A stretch of DNA of 64,000 nucleotides. Origin: Paraspadella gotoi. Lineage: Eukaryota > Chaetognatha. The notes below the pieces were generated by a model, which did not search any database, was not told where the DNA came from, and saw nothing but the letters and a program-made list of their open reading frames with translations. Positions within the stretch are counted from its first letter, which is position 1. Every line of letters begins with the position of its first letter. Made by a program: the position numbers and the translations under genes. The DNA is taken from contig CM119268.1 of assembly GCA_051294375.1 (NCBI GenBank), forward strand, positions 2,276,232-2,340,231, in the 5' to 3' direction. This document shows positions 26,288 through 37,283 of this stretch, one piece after another.

Positions 26288-28099
26288 AAGACGAACCATC
26301 TGAGCTGAGCGGGGGAGGAATACTTAAAAAAGACAAATTCTGCAGAAACCAATGAGTGTCTCTTTTTTCTTTTAAATTTAGCTATATATCACAATATATC
26401 CACGCGAAAACGCGATGATAAAATTAAACATTTCGCTGACGATCGATAAAGACCTTAATGACATCTGGCGGTGATAAATTTAGGAAAACAGAAAAAGGTA
26501 ATAACGATCCGGGTAATGGGAACTACAACGTTCGACTAAATTAAACCCATAAAAGACCCCGGAAACTATACAATCTGGCATAAAATTTGGCTTAAAAACG
26601 TTTTATAAAATTAAATAAATGTTTTTAAAAAGACGTTTTCTTAAAATAAAAGAAATCCCGAAAATGTCGCCCAGGAAAATTAAAATGTCGAATGAAAAAA
26701 AAAAGAAGATCAAACTGTCTACGAAAAGAAAGAAAAAAAGAAGAAAAGATGAAACGAGGGAAGAGGAGAAAAAAGCAATAAGCGGGAAGGTATTAAAGGG
26801 AAATGTATAATAATGAGAAAGAATAAAATTAAACCGAAGTGATAAAAGTAATTTAGGTACATGGGCGGATATATGAAGAAATAAAAATAAGAAAAGACAT
26901 ATAATAAAAACGATACTAAACATTAAACGTAACACAAAAAGATTTAAAGCTATAAAACAGGAAAGAGGTGGGGGGGGGGGCTAAGGTCATAAAACGAAGC
27001 GATGGAAAAAAGAAAATAAGAAACATAAGTGGCTATTTTTAAAGATAGAAAATATAAAAAAAACAAACTTTAAATGATGAAGAGAATGGAATATTAAAGA
27101 GGCGTTGAAAACAAAAGGAAGGCCCGGAAAAGGGGAAGAAACTTGGAAGCTTCGATGCAGTTTCGTCTACCGATGCCCATTTAAATTTTAAAGCGATAAA
27201 GTTAAGGTCTCGCGGAGCCAACGTTACGGCTTGGTGGGGGATTTAATGCGATCGTGCTTGGCGAGACGAAACCATTGCGATTGGCAAAACCTGAAAATTG
27301 CCAAGAAATTCTAGTTTAATTATGTACCTCGAAATCACTCGGCTACTGTAGTTTGAGTAACTCGAAATCGCCAAGCTATTAGAATTTATTTAAATGAAAA
27401 TCTCCAAGCAATTCTAGTTTAACTTTAAATTGCCTTGAAATCACCAAACAATTACGATTTAATCTACTGAAAATAACTTAGAAATTCTTGTTTAATTAAC
27501 TTTTAATCCCCAAACAATTCTAGCGGAAAAAAACTGCTAGAAATGGTGAAAATAACGGAGCAGTATGACCAACCAAAAACTAAGGGATCGGCCCAAGCAA
27601 ATTCGAGGAAAAGTGGATAGACCACATAACGAGATATAGGGATATATATAAAGTGGATATATATATATATATAAGTGGATAGACCATATAACGAGATATA
27701 GGGAGTCGAGATTAACAATGGATAGAGTTGTTTTCTCGCTGAGGAAAGAATCGGAGGAAAGAATCTCGGAGATGAGGAAAATGAAATTGACGAAAAGAAT
27801 TTTGATTCGGAAGCTGATTGGTCGATACGGATTCGGCGAACGTTTTGATTGGTTAGCGTTAGAATTTTAGAATAAATTTTCCTGGTTTGGGAAAGATTTG
27901 AGGGCAACGTGCGACATATTGCTTGAGTCTGATTAAGAATGTACAACTTTGTACATTCATATATAATTATGTAATATATATATAATATATATGGTTTAGG
28001 TTTATAAGCGATTTATTTAAACATTTGTTGTGACGTTGAAAAAAGAGAGTTTTCCCTTTACCGTGAGACGCGGGGGATGCCGGTGCAAATTGCGCCAGG

Positions 28100-28197
28100 G
28101 TCGGCAGCGTTGGCGGCGGCTCAGCGGCGGCGGCGGCGGAAACGGATTATCTCGATTCGCTAGACTTTCGCGCCTCCTCAGCGAAAATATATAAAAA
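28100..28197 (+). promoter_or_regulatory. CGG-rich block next to a TATA-like TATATAAAA
   Basis: GGCGGC triplets at 28,106-28,140 are followed by TATATAAAA at about 28,189-28,197. The plus frame through it is open for about 35 codons and could also be exonic. Neither reading is decisive. The mirrored copy is at 33,175-33,260. Confidence 0.15.
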
Positions 28198-28257
28198 CTA
28201 AAAAGAATAGAAATGTACACGAGGGAGAAAGAGAGAAGAGAAAGAGAGAAGACGAGA

Positions 28258-28313
<56 letters not shown>

Positions 28314-28643
28314 GAAAAAAGAGAAGATAGAGAGGGAAGTAACGAGAAGAAGGATAAGAAAAGAAGAAACGGGAAACGATTAGAGAATAAAATAAAGAAG
28401 TAGAAAGGAAGAGTAGAGTAGAGAAAAGAAAAGAGAAAAAAGAAAGGAAGAAAAGAAACACGTAAAAGAAAAGAAAGAGGAAGGAAAAGACGAGGCTAAG
28501 AGAAAAGAAAGGAAGAAAAGAAACACGTAAAAGAAAAGAAGGAGGAAGGAAAAGACGAGGCAAAGAGAAAAGGAAAGAAATTGAAGAAAAGCGGAAAATA
28601 ATAAATTGAAAAATGATTCGATTCTCTCTTCTGATGAGAGGAT

Positions 28644-28676
<33 letters not shown>

Positions 28677-28777
28677 AATTTAGAGAAAAACTTTGTATTA
28701 TATTCGTTGTCTTTCGTTTAAATCAACTACAGTTTCCTTTTTCCCCTCCTTTTGTCGCTTTCTTCTGACAACTGAGT

Positions 28778-28778
28778 C

Positions 28779-28828
<50 letters not shown>
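28778..28828. repeat. (TC)n microsatellite
   Basis: CT tract of the left arm. Its mirror is the GA tract at 32,357-32,450, about twice as long. Confidence 0.9.
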
Positions 28829-28830
<2 letters not shown>

Positions 28831-29450
28831 ATCGACCAAGATAGAATGGACCAATGTTAGAACCAAACAAAATCATTTAAATCCATCGTTTGTTTGTTTA
28901 CCATCACAAAAAATAAAAAAAAAGAAAACAAAGAAAACAAAAAATAAAACAAAGAAAACAAAAAAAAAAGACATTAGAAAGAATGAATTTCGCCGAGATT
29001 TCCCTTCGCTTATCGAAAGTGGGGGCGACCGACGACCCATGGCCGACGCCCGTCGCCCGACGCCCGTCGCCCGACGCCCGACAAAATCCATTTATCCATT
29101 CGTCCATTTATATCGAGCCCGACGGGCCGCCCGCCCGGCCGCCCGACCGGCCGCTTCTCTTTTCCTTTTATATTTTTTATCATTTTTCTTCATTTTTTTT
29201 CTCGTCGTCGTCCCTCCACAAATTCCTCGGGATTTTTTCGTAATCGTTTATTTTCCCATCGACGAATCTTTTGTTTTGGTTTTAAACTAGAAGTGATTTA
29301 TGTTTTATTGTAGTTTTGAGTTTAGACGATTGGTGGCGTCGTCGTCGTCGTCAGAGATTACGATTGATGGATAGTTGTGAAGTTGCCGGTCTTACGAGAC
29401 CGTTTACGCAAACAACGATATTTTCATCTTTAAAAAATAAAGAGAGAGAG

Positions 29451-29475
29451 NNNNNNNNNNNNNNNNNNNNNNNNN
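29451..29475. other. assembly gap, 25 N, at the end of the left arm
   Basis: Fixed-size 25-N spacer falling where the inverted-repeat homology stops. Confidence 1.
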
Positions 29476-29531
29476 AAGAGGAGAGAGAGAGAGAAGAGAG
29501 AGAGAGACGAGAGAGCAGAGAGAGAGAGACG

Positions 29532-29612
<81 letters not shown>
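29476..29612. repeat. (GA)n microsatellite
   Basis: GA with AGA slips, uninterrupted from about 29,536. Confidence 0.95.
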
Positions 29613-29613
<1 letters not shown>

Positions 29614-29795
29614 TGAGAGGAGAAAAAAAGGTACAAAATAAAATAGACGAGGGAAGCAGAAAAAAGGGAAAAAAAAATAGAGGGAAAGAGAGACAAGAGC
29701 GAGACGGATCGAGAGAGAGAGTTCTGAGACAGACCGAGAGAAAAAGAGAAGAGAGACGTGAGAGAGACACAACAAAGGTCAATAGAAAAGGATGA

Positions 29796-29948
29796 GTAGA
29801 TTGCCAACCAATTCCAAGGATCTTTTCGATTTTCTCGATTTCGTACTACGAATATCCGTGTTGACCTTACGGAGGACAAAAAAAATTATCCAGGGATAAC
29901 TTTTGTTGTCATGCCGTTTGGGGTCGCTCTGACGAGATCCCGTTTCCG

Positions 29949-30044
<96 letters not shown>

Positions 30045-30087
30045 TCTCGTAATCGAATCCTGGTTCTGGAAAAAAGTTAGAATTCAG
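29796..30087 (+). CDS. candidate internal exon with a TFVVMPFG motif and poly-Ser
   Basis: The plus frame is open from an AG at about 29,795 to a strong donor CAG|GTAAGA at 30,087. It reads RVDLTEDKKNYPGITFVVMP, then FG, then a (TCG)n serine run. TFVVMPFG resembles the reverse-transcriptase MPFG block of Ty3/Gypsy-type elements (family knowledge), but the expected following NAPATF-like residues are absent. The acceptor has no good pyrimidine tract. The tandem unit repeats the frame with donor CAG|GTAAGG at 30,593. It may be a retroelement fragment or a gene exon; coding status is uncertain. Confidence 0.22.
29954..30042. repeat. (TCG)n triplet tract
   Basis: About 29 perfect TCG triplets. 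The paired tract at 30,502-30,553 is shorter. Confidence 0.95.
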
Positions 30088-30167
30088 GTAAGAGAAAACT
30101 TTTGGATCATGATGAATAAAAAAAAATCCCTGGAGCAGAGACGAGAGAGAGAGAGAGAGAGAGAAAG

Positions 30168-30499
30168 TGTGAGAGGAGAAAAAAAGAGTACAAAATAAAA
30201 TAGACGAGGGAAGAGAAAAAAGGAAAAAAAAATAGAGGGAAAGAGAGACAGAGAGCGAGACGGATCGAGAGAGAGAGTTTGAGACAGACCGAGAGAAAAA
30301 GAGAGAGAGAGCGTGAGAGAGACAAACAAAGGTCAATAGAAAAGGATGAGTAGATTGCCAAACCATTCCAAGGATCTTTTCGATTTTCTCGATTTCGTAC
30401 TACGAATATCCGTGTTGACCTTACGGAGGACAAAAAAAATTATCCAGGGATAACTTTTGTTGTCATGCCGTTTGGGGTCGCTCTGACGAGATCCCGTTT

Positions 30500-30554
<55 letters not shown>

Positions 30555-30640
30555 TTTACTCGGAATCCTGGTTCTGGAAAAAAGTTAGATCAGGTAAGGA
30601 AAATTTTGAGATCATGATGATAAAAAAAAATCCCTGGAGA
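30168..30640. repeat. tandem duplication, unit 2
   Basis: Second copy of 29,615-30,147, ending in the self-complementary GAGAGAGACGTCTCTCTCTC. Confidence 0.85.
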
Positions 30641-30646
30641 GAGACG

Positions 30647-30698
<52 letters not shown>

Positions 30699-30815
30699 TC
30701 TATCTCTATCTCTCTCTCTCTCTCTATATCTCTCTCTATCTTCTCTCTATCTCTATCATCTTCTTTCAAGGTCAGGTCGTGGATTTATGATTATTCAATT
30801 TCGAAGCGTCTACCA

Positions 30816-30884
<69 letters not shown>

Positions 30885-30905
30885 GCCCGTCTCTCTCTCT
30901 CTCCG
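30647..30905. repeat. CT/CTAT microsatellite blocks
   Basis: CT with interspersed TATC at 30,647-30,765 and pure CT at 30,821-30,882. Confidence 0.9.
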
Positions 30906-30909
30906 TCGT

Positions 30910-31620
30910 CTCTCTCCACGGGATTTTTTTTATCTATCATGCCCAAAAATTTCTTCCGTATCAAAGTTACTTCTCACGTGCTAAGGACGACGTCGCGCGT
31001 ACAGTTGGCGCATCGAGTCGACTCGCAGCGCATCGGCCCTGGACGTATCGCGGTGACGCAGTCACCGACCACGCGACTGTCACGACCGCTCAGAATGAGC
31101 ACGATGCGAACGACGACCGCACTACGAGCCGTACCGTCACCCTCGGACCGACTTAGCACACGCACATTAGGACGAAGACGAGAGATCGAGGTGGAACGCT
31201 GACGAACCTCTTGTTTGCACGTATCAACGACGAAATTCGCCCATGCACGGAAATCGAGGTTATCTCCGCGTCTCAGAGACGACGCCAAGACGCCCGCATG
31301 ATGCTACTGACCAATCTACATTCAGTCCCCTGATCAATAACTTTTTTGCCTCCTCAGCTCAACACCGCAGATATTCAGTAAATCATCGAGATCCCTGAAA
31401 AATCCTGGATGGTTGCACTCTCCTGCATACCCTTTCTACTATCTCGCCTTGTTCGTCTCTCTGCACGGTCTGGTCTCTGCGACTTTTCTCTCGGCGTCTC
31501 AAATCTCGTCTCCGATGCCTCTCGCCTTCATCTGATCCTCTCTCCTGTCCCCTCTATGTTTCTTTCCCCTTTTTTCTCTTCCCTCGCTATTATTTTTATG
31601 TTTTTTTTTCTCCTCTCACA
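30910..31620. other. ordinary-complexity island, no gene recognised
   Basis: One of the few balanced-composition segments in this part of the window, with open frames on both strands at 30,939-31,288. Neither frame matches a family I recognise, and no consistent acceptor/donor pair was found. Confidence 0.35.
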
Positions 31621-31623
31621 TCC

Positions 31624-31642
31624 TCTCTCTCTCTCTCGTCTC

Positions 31643-31688
<46 letters not shown>

Positions 31689-31690
31689 CT
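31624..31690. repeat. (TC)n microsatellite
   Basis: CT tract immediately before the right inverted arm. Confidence 0.9.
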
Positions 31691-32355
31691 CTCTTTTTAT
31701 TTTTTAAAGATGAAATATCTCCGTTGTTTGCGTAAAGGTCTCGATAAGACCGGCCAACTCTCACGCAACCATCCATAACATAGTCGTAATTCTCTCCGAC
31801 GACGACAGACCGACGCCACCAATCGGTCTAAACTCAAAACTACAATAAGATACATAAATCACTTCTACTGTTTAAACCAAAACAAAAGATTCGTCGATCT
31901 GGAGAAAAAATAAACGCATTACGAAAAATAAAATCCCGTAGTGAATTTGGTGGAGGACGACGACGAGAAAAAAAAAAAAGAAAGAAAAAATGATCCCAAA
32001 TAAAATATAAAAGGAAAGAGAGAAGCGGCCGGTCGGGCGGTCCGGGGCGGCGGCCGTCGGGCTCGCATTATAAATGGACGGAATTGGATAAATGGCATTT
32101 TGTCGGGGCGTCGGGTCGACGGGCGTCGGCCGACGGCTGTCGGCCATGTTCGGTCGCCCCCACTTTCGATCCCACAGCGAAGGGAAATCTCGGCGAAATC
32201 TTTCTTTCTAATGTCTTTTTTTTTGTTTTCTTTGTTTTATTTTTTGTTTTCTTTTTTTCTTTTTTTTTATTTTTTGTGATGGCTAAACAAACAAACGATG
32301 GATTTAATATGATTTTGTTATGGTTCTAACATTGGTCCATTCTATCTTGGTCGAT

Positions 32356-32356
<1 letters not shown>

Positions 32357-32442
<86 letters not shown>
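32357..32442. repeat. (GA)n microsatellite
   Basis: GA tract of the right arm with a CT tract opposite it at 32,557-32,625. Confidence 0.95.
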
Positions 32443-32446
<4 letters not shown>

Positions 32447-32572
32447 AAAGAGACTCAGTTGTCAGAAGAAAGCGACAAAAGGAGGGGAAAAAAGGAAACT
32501 GTAGTTTGATTTAAACGAAAGACAACGAATATAATACAAAGTTTTTCTCTAAATTTCTCTCTCTCTCTCTCT

Positions 32573-32631
<59 letters not shown>

Positions 32632-32809
32632 CTCAGAAGAGAGAATCGAATCATTTTTCAATTTATTATTTTCCGCTTTCTTCAATTTCTTTCCTTTTCT
32701 CTTTGCCTCGTCTTTTCCTTCCTCCTTCTTTTCTTTTACGTGTTTCTTTTCTTCCTTTCTTTTTTCTCTTTTCTTTTCTCTACTCTACTCTTCCTTTCTA
32801 CTTCTTTAT

Positions 32810-32971
32810 GAAATCGGTACAACCAATATAAAAATTATCCATTCATTTAATAAATAAAGCTATCTTGTCCCTGACTTTGGACAGGCTTTGGTGGTTTAAG
32901 GCCTCCATCACCACTTACAAGATAATAACATTTTATTGTATAATATATATATTATATAATATAATATAATA
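32810..32971. mobile_element. SINE-like insertion, absent from the left arm
   Basis: It interrupts CTTCTTTAT/TTTTATTCTC. The mirrored left arm (about 28,385-28,400) has the uninterrupted site, so an empty and a filled allele can be compared. TTTAT flanks both sides. The core from TATAAAAATTATCCATTCAT to TGACTTTGGACAGGC recurs in an INSC intron at 45,492-45,547. The body continues into a TATAAT-rich tail. No coding frame. Confidence 0.6.
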
Positions 32972-33054
32972 TTTTATTCTCTAATCGTTTCCCGTCTTTT
33001 CTTCTTTTCTTATCCTTCTTTCTCGTTACTTCCCTCTCTATCTTCTCTTTTTTC

Positions 33055-33055
<1 letters not shown>

Positions 33056-33108
<53 letters not shown>

Positions 33109-33145
33109 TCTCTCTCTCTCCTCTCTTTCTCTCTCTCTTTCTCCT
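33056..33145. repeat. (TC)n microsatellite
   Basis: CT tract with one GCTC interruption. Confidence 0.95.
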
Positions 33146-33692
33146 CCTGTGTACATTTCTATTCTTTTTAGTTTTTATATATTTTTCGCTGAGGAGGCGC
33201 GAAAGTCTAAGCGAATCGAGATAATCCGTTTCCGCCGCCGCCGCCGCCGCTGAGCCGCCGCCAACGCTGCCGACCCTGGCGCAATTTGCCACCGGCATCC
33301 CCCGCGTCTTCACGGTAAAGGGAAAACTCTCTTTTTTTCAACGTCACAAACAAATGTTTTAAAATAAATCGCTTATAACCTAAACCATATATATTACATA
33401 ATTATATATGAATGTACAAAGTTGTACATTCTTAATCAGACTCAAGCAATATGTCGCACGTTGCCCTCAAATCTTTCCCCAAACCAGGAAAATTTATTCT
33501 AAAATTCTAACGCTAACCAATCAAAACGTTCGCGAATCCGTATCGACCAATCAGCTTCCGAATCAAAAATTCTTTTCGTCAATTTCATTTTCCTCATCTC
33601 CGAGATTCTTTCCTCCGATTCTTTCCTCAGCGAGAAAACAACTCAATCCATGTTAATCTCGACTCCCTATATCTCGTTATATGGTCTATCCA

Positions 33693-33693
<1 letters not shown>

Positions 33694-33747
<54 letters not shown>
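33694..33747. repeat. (TA)n microsatellite
   Basis: About 54 bp of perfect TA. The left-arm counterpart at 27,656-27,673 is only about 18 bp. Confidence 0.9.
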
Positions 33748-33749
<2 letters not shown>

Positions 33750-34828
33750 ACTTTATATATATCCCTATATCTCGTTATGTGGTCTATCCACTTTTCCTCG
33801 AATTTGCTTGGGCCGATCCCTTAGTTTTTGGTTGGTCATACTGCTCCGTTATTTTCACCATTTCTAGCAGTTTTTTTCTTTCGCTAGAATTGTTTGGGGA
33901 TTAAAAGTTAATTAAACAAGAATTTCTAAGTTATTTTCAGTAGATTAAATCGTAATTGTTTGGTGATTTCAAGGCAATTTAAAGTTAAAACTAGAATTGC
34001 TTGGAGATTTTCATTTAAATAAAATTCTAATAGCTTGGCGATTTCGAGTTACTCAAACTTCAGTAGCCGAGTGATTTCGAGGTACATAATTAAACTTAGA
34101 ATTGCTTGGCAATTTTCAGGTTTTGGCCAATCGCAATGGTTTCGTCTCGCCAAGCACGATCGCATTAAATCCCCCACCAAGCCGTAACGTTGGCTCCGCG
34201 AGACCTTAACTTTTATCGCTTTAAAATTTAAATGGGCATCGGTAGAGAACAACTGCATCGAAGCTTCCAAGTTTTCTTCCCCTTTTCCGGGCCTTCCTTT
34301 TGTTTTCAACGCCTCTTTAATATTCCATTCTCTTCATCATTTAAAGTTTTTTTTTTTTTTTTTTTCCTATCTTAAAAATACCCGCTTATGTTTTCTTATT
34401 TTCTTTTTTCCATCGCTTCGGTTTTATGACCTTAGCCCCCCCCCCACCTCTTTTCCTGTTTTATAGCTTTAAATCTTTTTGTGTTACGTTTAATGTTTAG
34501 TATCGTTTTTTATTATATGTCTTTTCTTATTTTTTATTTCTTCATATATCCGCCCATGTACCTAAATTACTTTTATCACTTCGGTTTAATTTTATTCTTT
34601 TCTCATTTATTATACATTTTCCCTTTAAATACCTTCCCGCTTATTGCTTTTTTCTCCCTCTTCCCTCGTTTCATCTTTTCTTCTTTTTTTCTTTCTTTTC
34701 GTAGACAGTTTGATCTTCTTTTTTTTTTTTTCATTCGACATTTTAATTTTCCTGGGCGACATTTTCGGGATTTCTTTTATTTTAAGAAAACGTCCTTTTT
34801 AAAAACATTTATTTAATTTTATAAAACG

Positions 34829-34853
34829 NNNNNNNNNNNNNNNNNNNNNNNNN
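34829..34853. other. assembly gap, 25 N, at the end of the right arm
   Basis: Fixed-size spacer abutting the last base of inverted homology, followed by GA repeats (34,853-34,882). Confidence 1.
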
Positions 34854-34882
<29 letters not shown>

Positions 34883-34887
<5 letters not shown>

Positions 34888-35428
34888 CCCAGACCAGCAG
34901 TTACCTTCGCTTAGTACATTTATCTTTCATAACCTGAGACCCGCCTTGTCTCTATCGCTAGAGGGTCGACCGAATTTTTATTGATACTTAGGTTATTAGT
35001 AGTTTATAATTAATTTTTAATATTATTTCATACATACATACGACCTAAATCGTATCTTTCTTTTCTTCGTTTTTCATTTGATTAAAATAACTGTTTTTTT
35101 TAATGAAAAAAAAAACCGAGCTGAAGAATAGAATAAAGTAAAAAAAAAATCGTATGATAGAAGATAAAAAGTTAGTAAATAGAAAATTTAAAAAAAAGAG
35201 AAGAAAACCAATTATACAAAGACAGAAATAAAGAATAAAGTATAAAAAAAATATAATAAATTAGGTATGCAATCAAGCAAGCAAGTTCCGGAAACGCTGC
35301 TTCAATGATAATCTATTTTTTAGAAATAAAAAGAGATGACGACGACTACGACGACGACGACGACGAATACAATGTTTTATTATAAATGTCGTGACTTCGA
35401 ACGGAAAATCAAAGAGCGAATATATAGG

Positions 35429-35464
<36 letters not shown>

Positions 35465-36060
35465 TTGTCGTCCTCGATCTAAGGATCGTGGTTTTTTGAC
35501 CTTTAAGCTTCTCACTCTTTTTTTTCGTTTTCAGTTCCGGTTTTTTTCGTTTCAGAATTTTGAAATAATATCGAGAAGCGAAACGAAATGAATTGATGTG
35601 CAAATTGGATGAATTAATGTTCAAAAGGAATGAATTACTGGGAAAATTTATAAATTACAGTAAAAAAAATTATAGTATTTATGGTGCAAATCCGTAATTT
35701 GCGCATCATACGCAATATAAGAACAAAAAAACAAAAAAAAACAACCCAAAAACTGATAAATTAATTTTCCTTTGCTATAAGTTAAATGCAACTTTTTTTC
35801 TCCCTTTTTTAATCTATTTCAATTTGATTGTTATTGTTAATGTTAATGTTATTCGATTTGTTTGTTTCGTTTCATCAATTTCCTAACCATCCTTAATTTT
35901 CAGAACTTTAGCTAATTTTCCAAAAATTTTTTTCTCCATCTTTTTTCCAGTTCCACTGACCGCTGACGTTCATCATTCCCTATCACTCTCCTCCTCCTCC
36001 TCCTCCTCCTCCTCCTCCTCTTCCTTCCCGATGATTAAGGATTTAATATAAGTTTTAGTC
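34883..36060. other. no gene recognised; AT-rich with GAC and CTC triplets
   Basis: GAC triplets lie at 35,337-35,368, CT repeats at 35,431-35,462 and CTC triplets at 35,991-36,020. Frames are short. Confidence 0.45.
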
Positions 36061-36074
36061 TCAGCTTGACCCCG

Positions 36075-36106
36075 CCACCAGATGGCGTCTCCGCGTCGTC
36101 ACGTGA
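36075..36106 (+). promoter_or_regulatory. CTCF-like site adjacent to an E-box palindrome
   Basis: CCACCAGATGGCGT at 36,075-36,088 matches the CTCF consensus at 13 of 14 positions. GTCACGTGAC follows (TCACGTGA at 36,099-36,106). The same pairing of motifs occurs at 6.57-6.64 kb, again just before a long GA/TC tract. Confidence 0.3.
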
Positions 36107-36220
36107 CTTCGTTGTCAAGGCGACCAAAAAAGCCGCCTCTGCGTCGGGGTGGAAGATGGGGGGGGAGGAAACCGCCAAAAGGGGTTACCAGGGGCCGACG
36201 AACTGGGTTAGAGCCCGGGG

Positions 36221-36241
36221 AGAGAGAGAGAGAGAGGGAGA

Positions 36242-36311
<70 letters not shown>
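36221..36311. repeat. (GA)n microsatellite
   Basis: About 90 bp of GA with two GGGA slips. Confidence 0.95.
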
Positions 36312-36312
<1 letters not shown>

Positions 36313-36903
36313 CTTTGTCGCTTCATTAGTTCAAACTTCAAAGGAAAAGGGGTAGTTTGATAAGAAAAAAATACCAAGTTTACGTTCAATTAAACTAAAT
36401 GCCGGCAATAGTATAGAATATTGTTTTAAGTGAAACGAAATTTTCGTGAAACAACAATTTAATTTTGTTTTAGATAAAATTGGACATGTTTCGGCTCAGA
36501 TTTCGAGCCTTCACGAAAATTTCATTTCACCTAAATCTAAAACAAACAACAAAAAGAAAGGCTTAACGCAAAGAAAATTGTTCGTAATGACAATGATATA
36601 TAATTCAAATTAGCTTAAAAAAAATTAAAATAAACAAATCAATAGTTTTGAAATATAAAACCCGGAGATTAAAAGAAAAAAAAATATTTTTCTTTGTCTC
36701 CCTCGAAAACGTGGGAATGGCTTCGTCACCAATGGGTTTTTTTTCGCGCCCAGGGAGTCTGAAACAGGTGCCCCATGATTTATGGGAAAAACTTCTTTTG
36801 GGTCAGGGAATCGTTGTCCCTCGAGTGGAAAGGAGGAAAAGGAAACGAGGGGGGGGAGGGGATGAAAGGAGAAAGTGAGGGGGAGGAGGTATTGAACAAT
36901 TGG

Positions 36904-37283
36904 GAGCTCTCTTTTCTAAGAGTGCCCCATTTCTGTTCGTTTATCCCAGAATTTAAGTCCAACTTTAATATTTAACCTAATTAAGTTTTTAAACTTATAA
37001 ACCAATCCCCAATGCTAATGCCTAACCCTAATCCTTAACCGTAACCAAATATTAAACCTTAACCTTAAACCTTTATTCCAAATCTTAAACCTTAACCTGA
37101 AACCTTTATTCCTAATCCTAACCCTTGCCCATAAATATTAATCCCTAACCTAAATCCCCAACCCTAATCATAAACCAAGTCCCTAACCTTAAATCACTAA
37201 TCTCATCTTTAACCTAATCCTTAATCTTAACCTTTAACTTAATCTTTAACTTAAATAATGGGGCTTTTTGGGATAATAAGGCC
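36904..37283. mobile_element. family A MITE-like repeat, full-length copy
   Basis: The right end in reverse complement reads GGCCTTATTATCCCAAAAAG then CCCCATT. The left end GAGCTCTCTTTTCTAAGAGT then GCCCCATTTC is a degraded match. The interior 36,985-37,250 is an irregular array of CCTTAACC/CCTAATCC/CCCTAACC units, like worn arthropod-type CCTAA telomere repeats. Confidence 0.6.

Larger units (their letters stand above)
26599..29446 (+). repeat. inverted duplication, left arm (partner 31,700-34,828)
   Basis: The whole segment recurs in reverse complement at 31,700-34,828. Anchors include TTTTATAAAATTAAATAAAT (26,601 / 34,807), the GGAGCC/CGTTACGGCTTGG block (27,215 / 34,180), the CGG-triplet block (28,090 / 33,235) and the CGCAAACAACG block (29,407 / 31,720). 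Small indels are frequent. The left arm lacks a ~160-bp insertion present in the right arm. Confidence 0.9.
29615..30147. repeat. tandem duplication, unit 1 (unit 2 at 30,168-30,640)
   Basis: From GTGAGAGGAGAAAAAAAGG to AAAAAAATCCCTGGAG this matches 30,168-30,640. The main difference is the length of the TCG tract (89 against about 54 bp), plus single-base slips. Confidence 0.85.
31700..34828 (-). repeat. inverted duplication, right arm (partner 26,599-29,446)
   Basis: Reverse complement of the left arm, ending exactly at a 25-N gap. It carries extra sequence compared with the left arm: a ~160-bp insertion at 32,810-32,971, a longer TA tract at 33,694-33,747 and longer GA tracts. Confidence 0.9.

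Noticed and set aside
36985-37250. True telomere
   Set aside because: The CCTAA-like units are highly irregular, internal, and enclosed by inverted ends shared with other copies.
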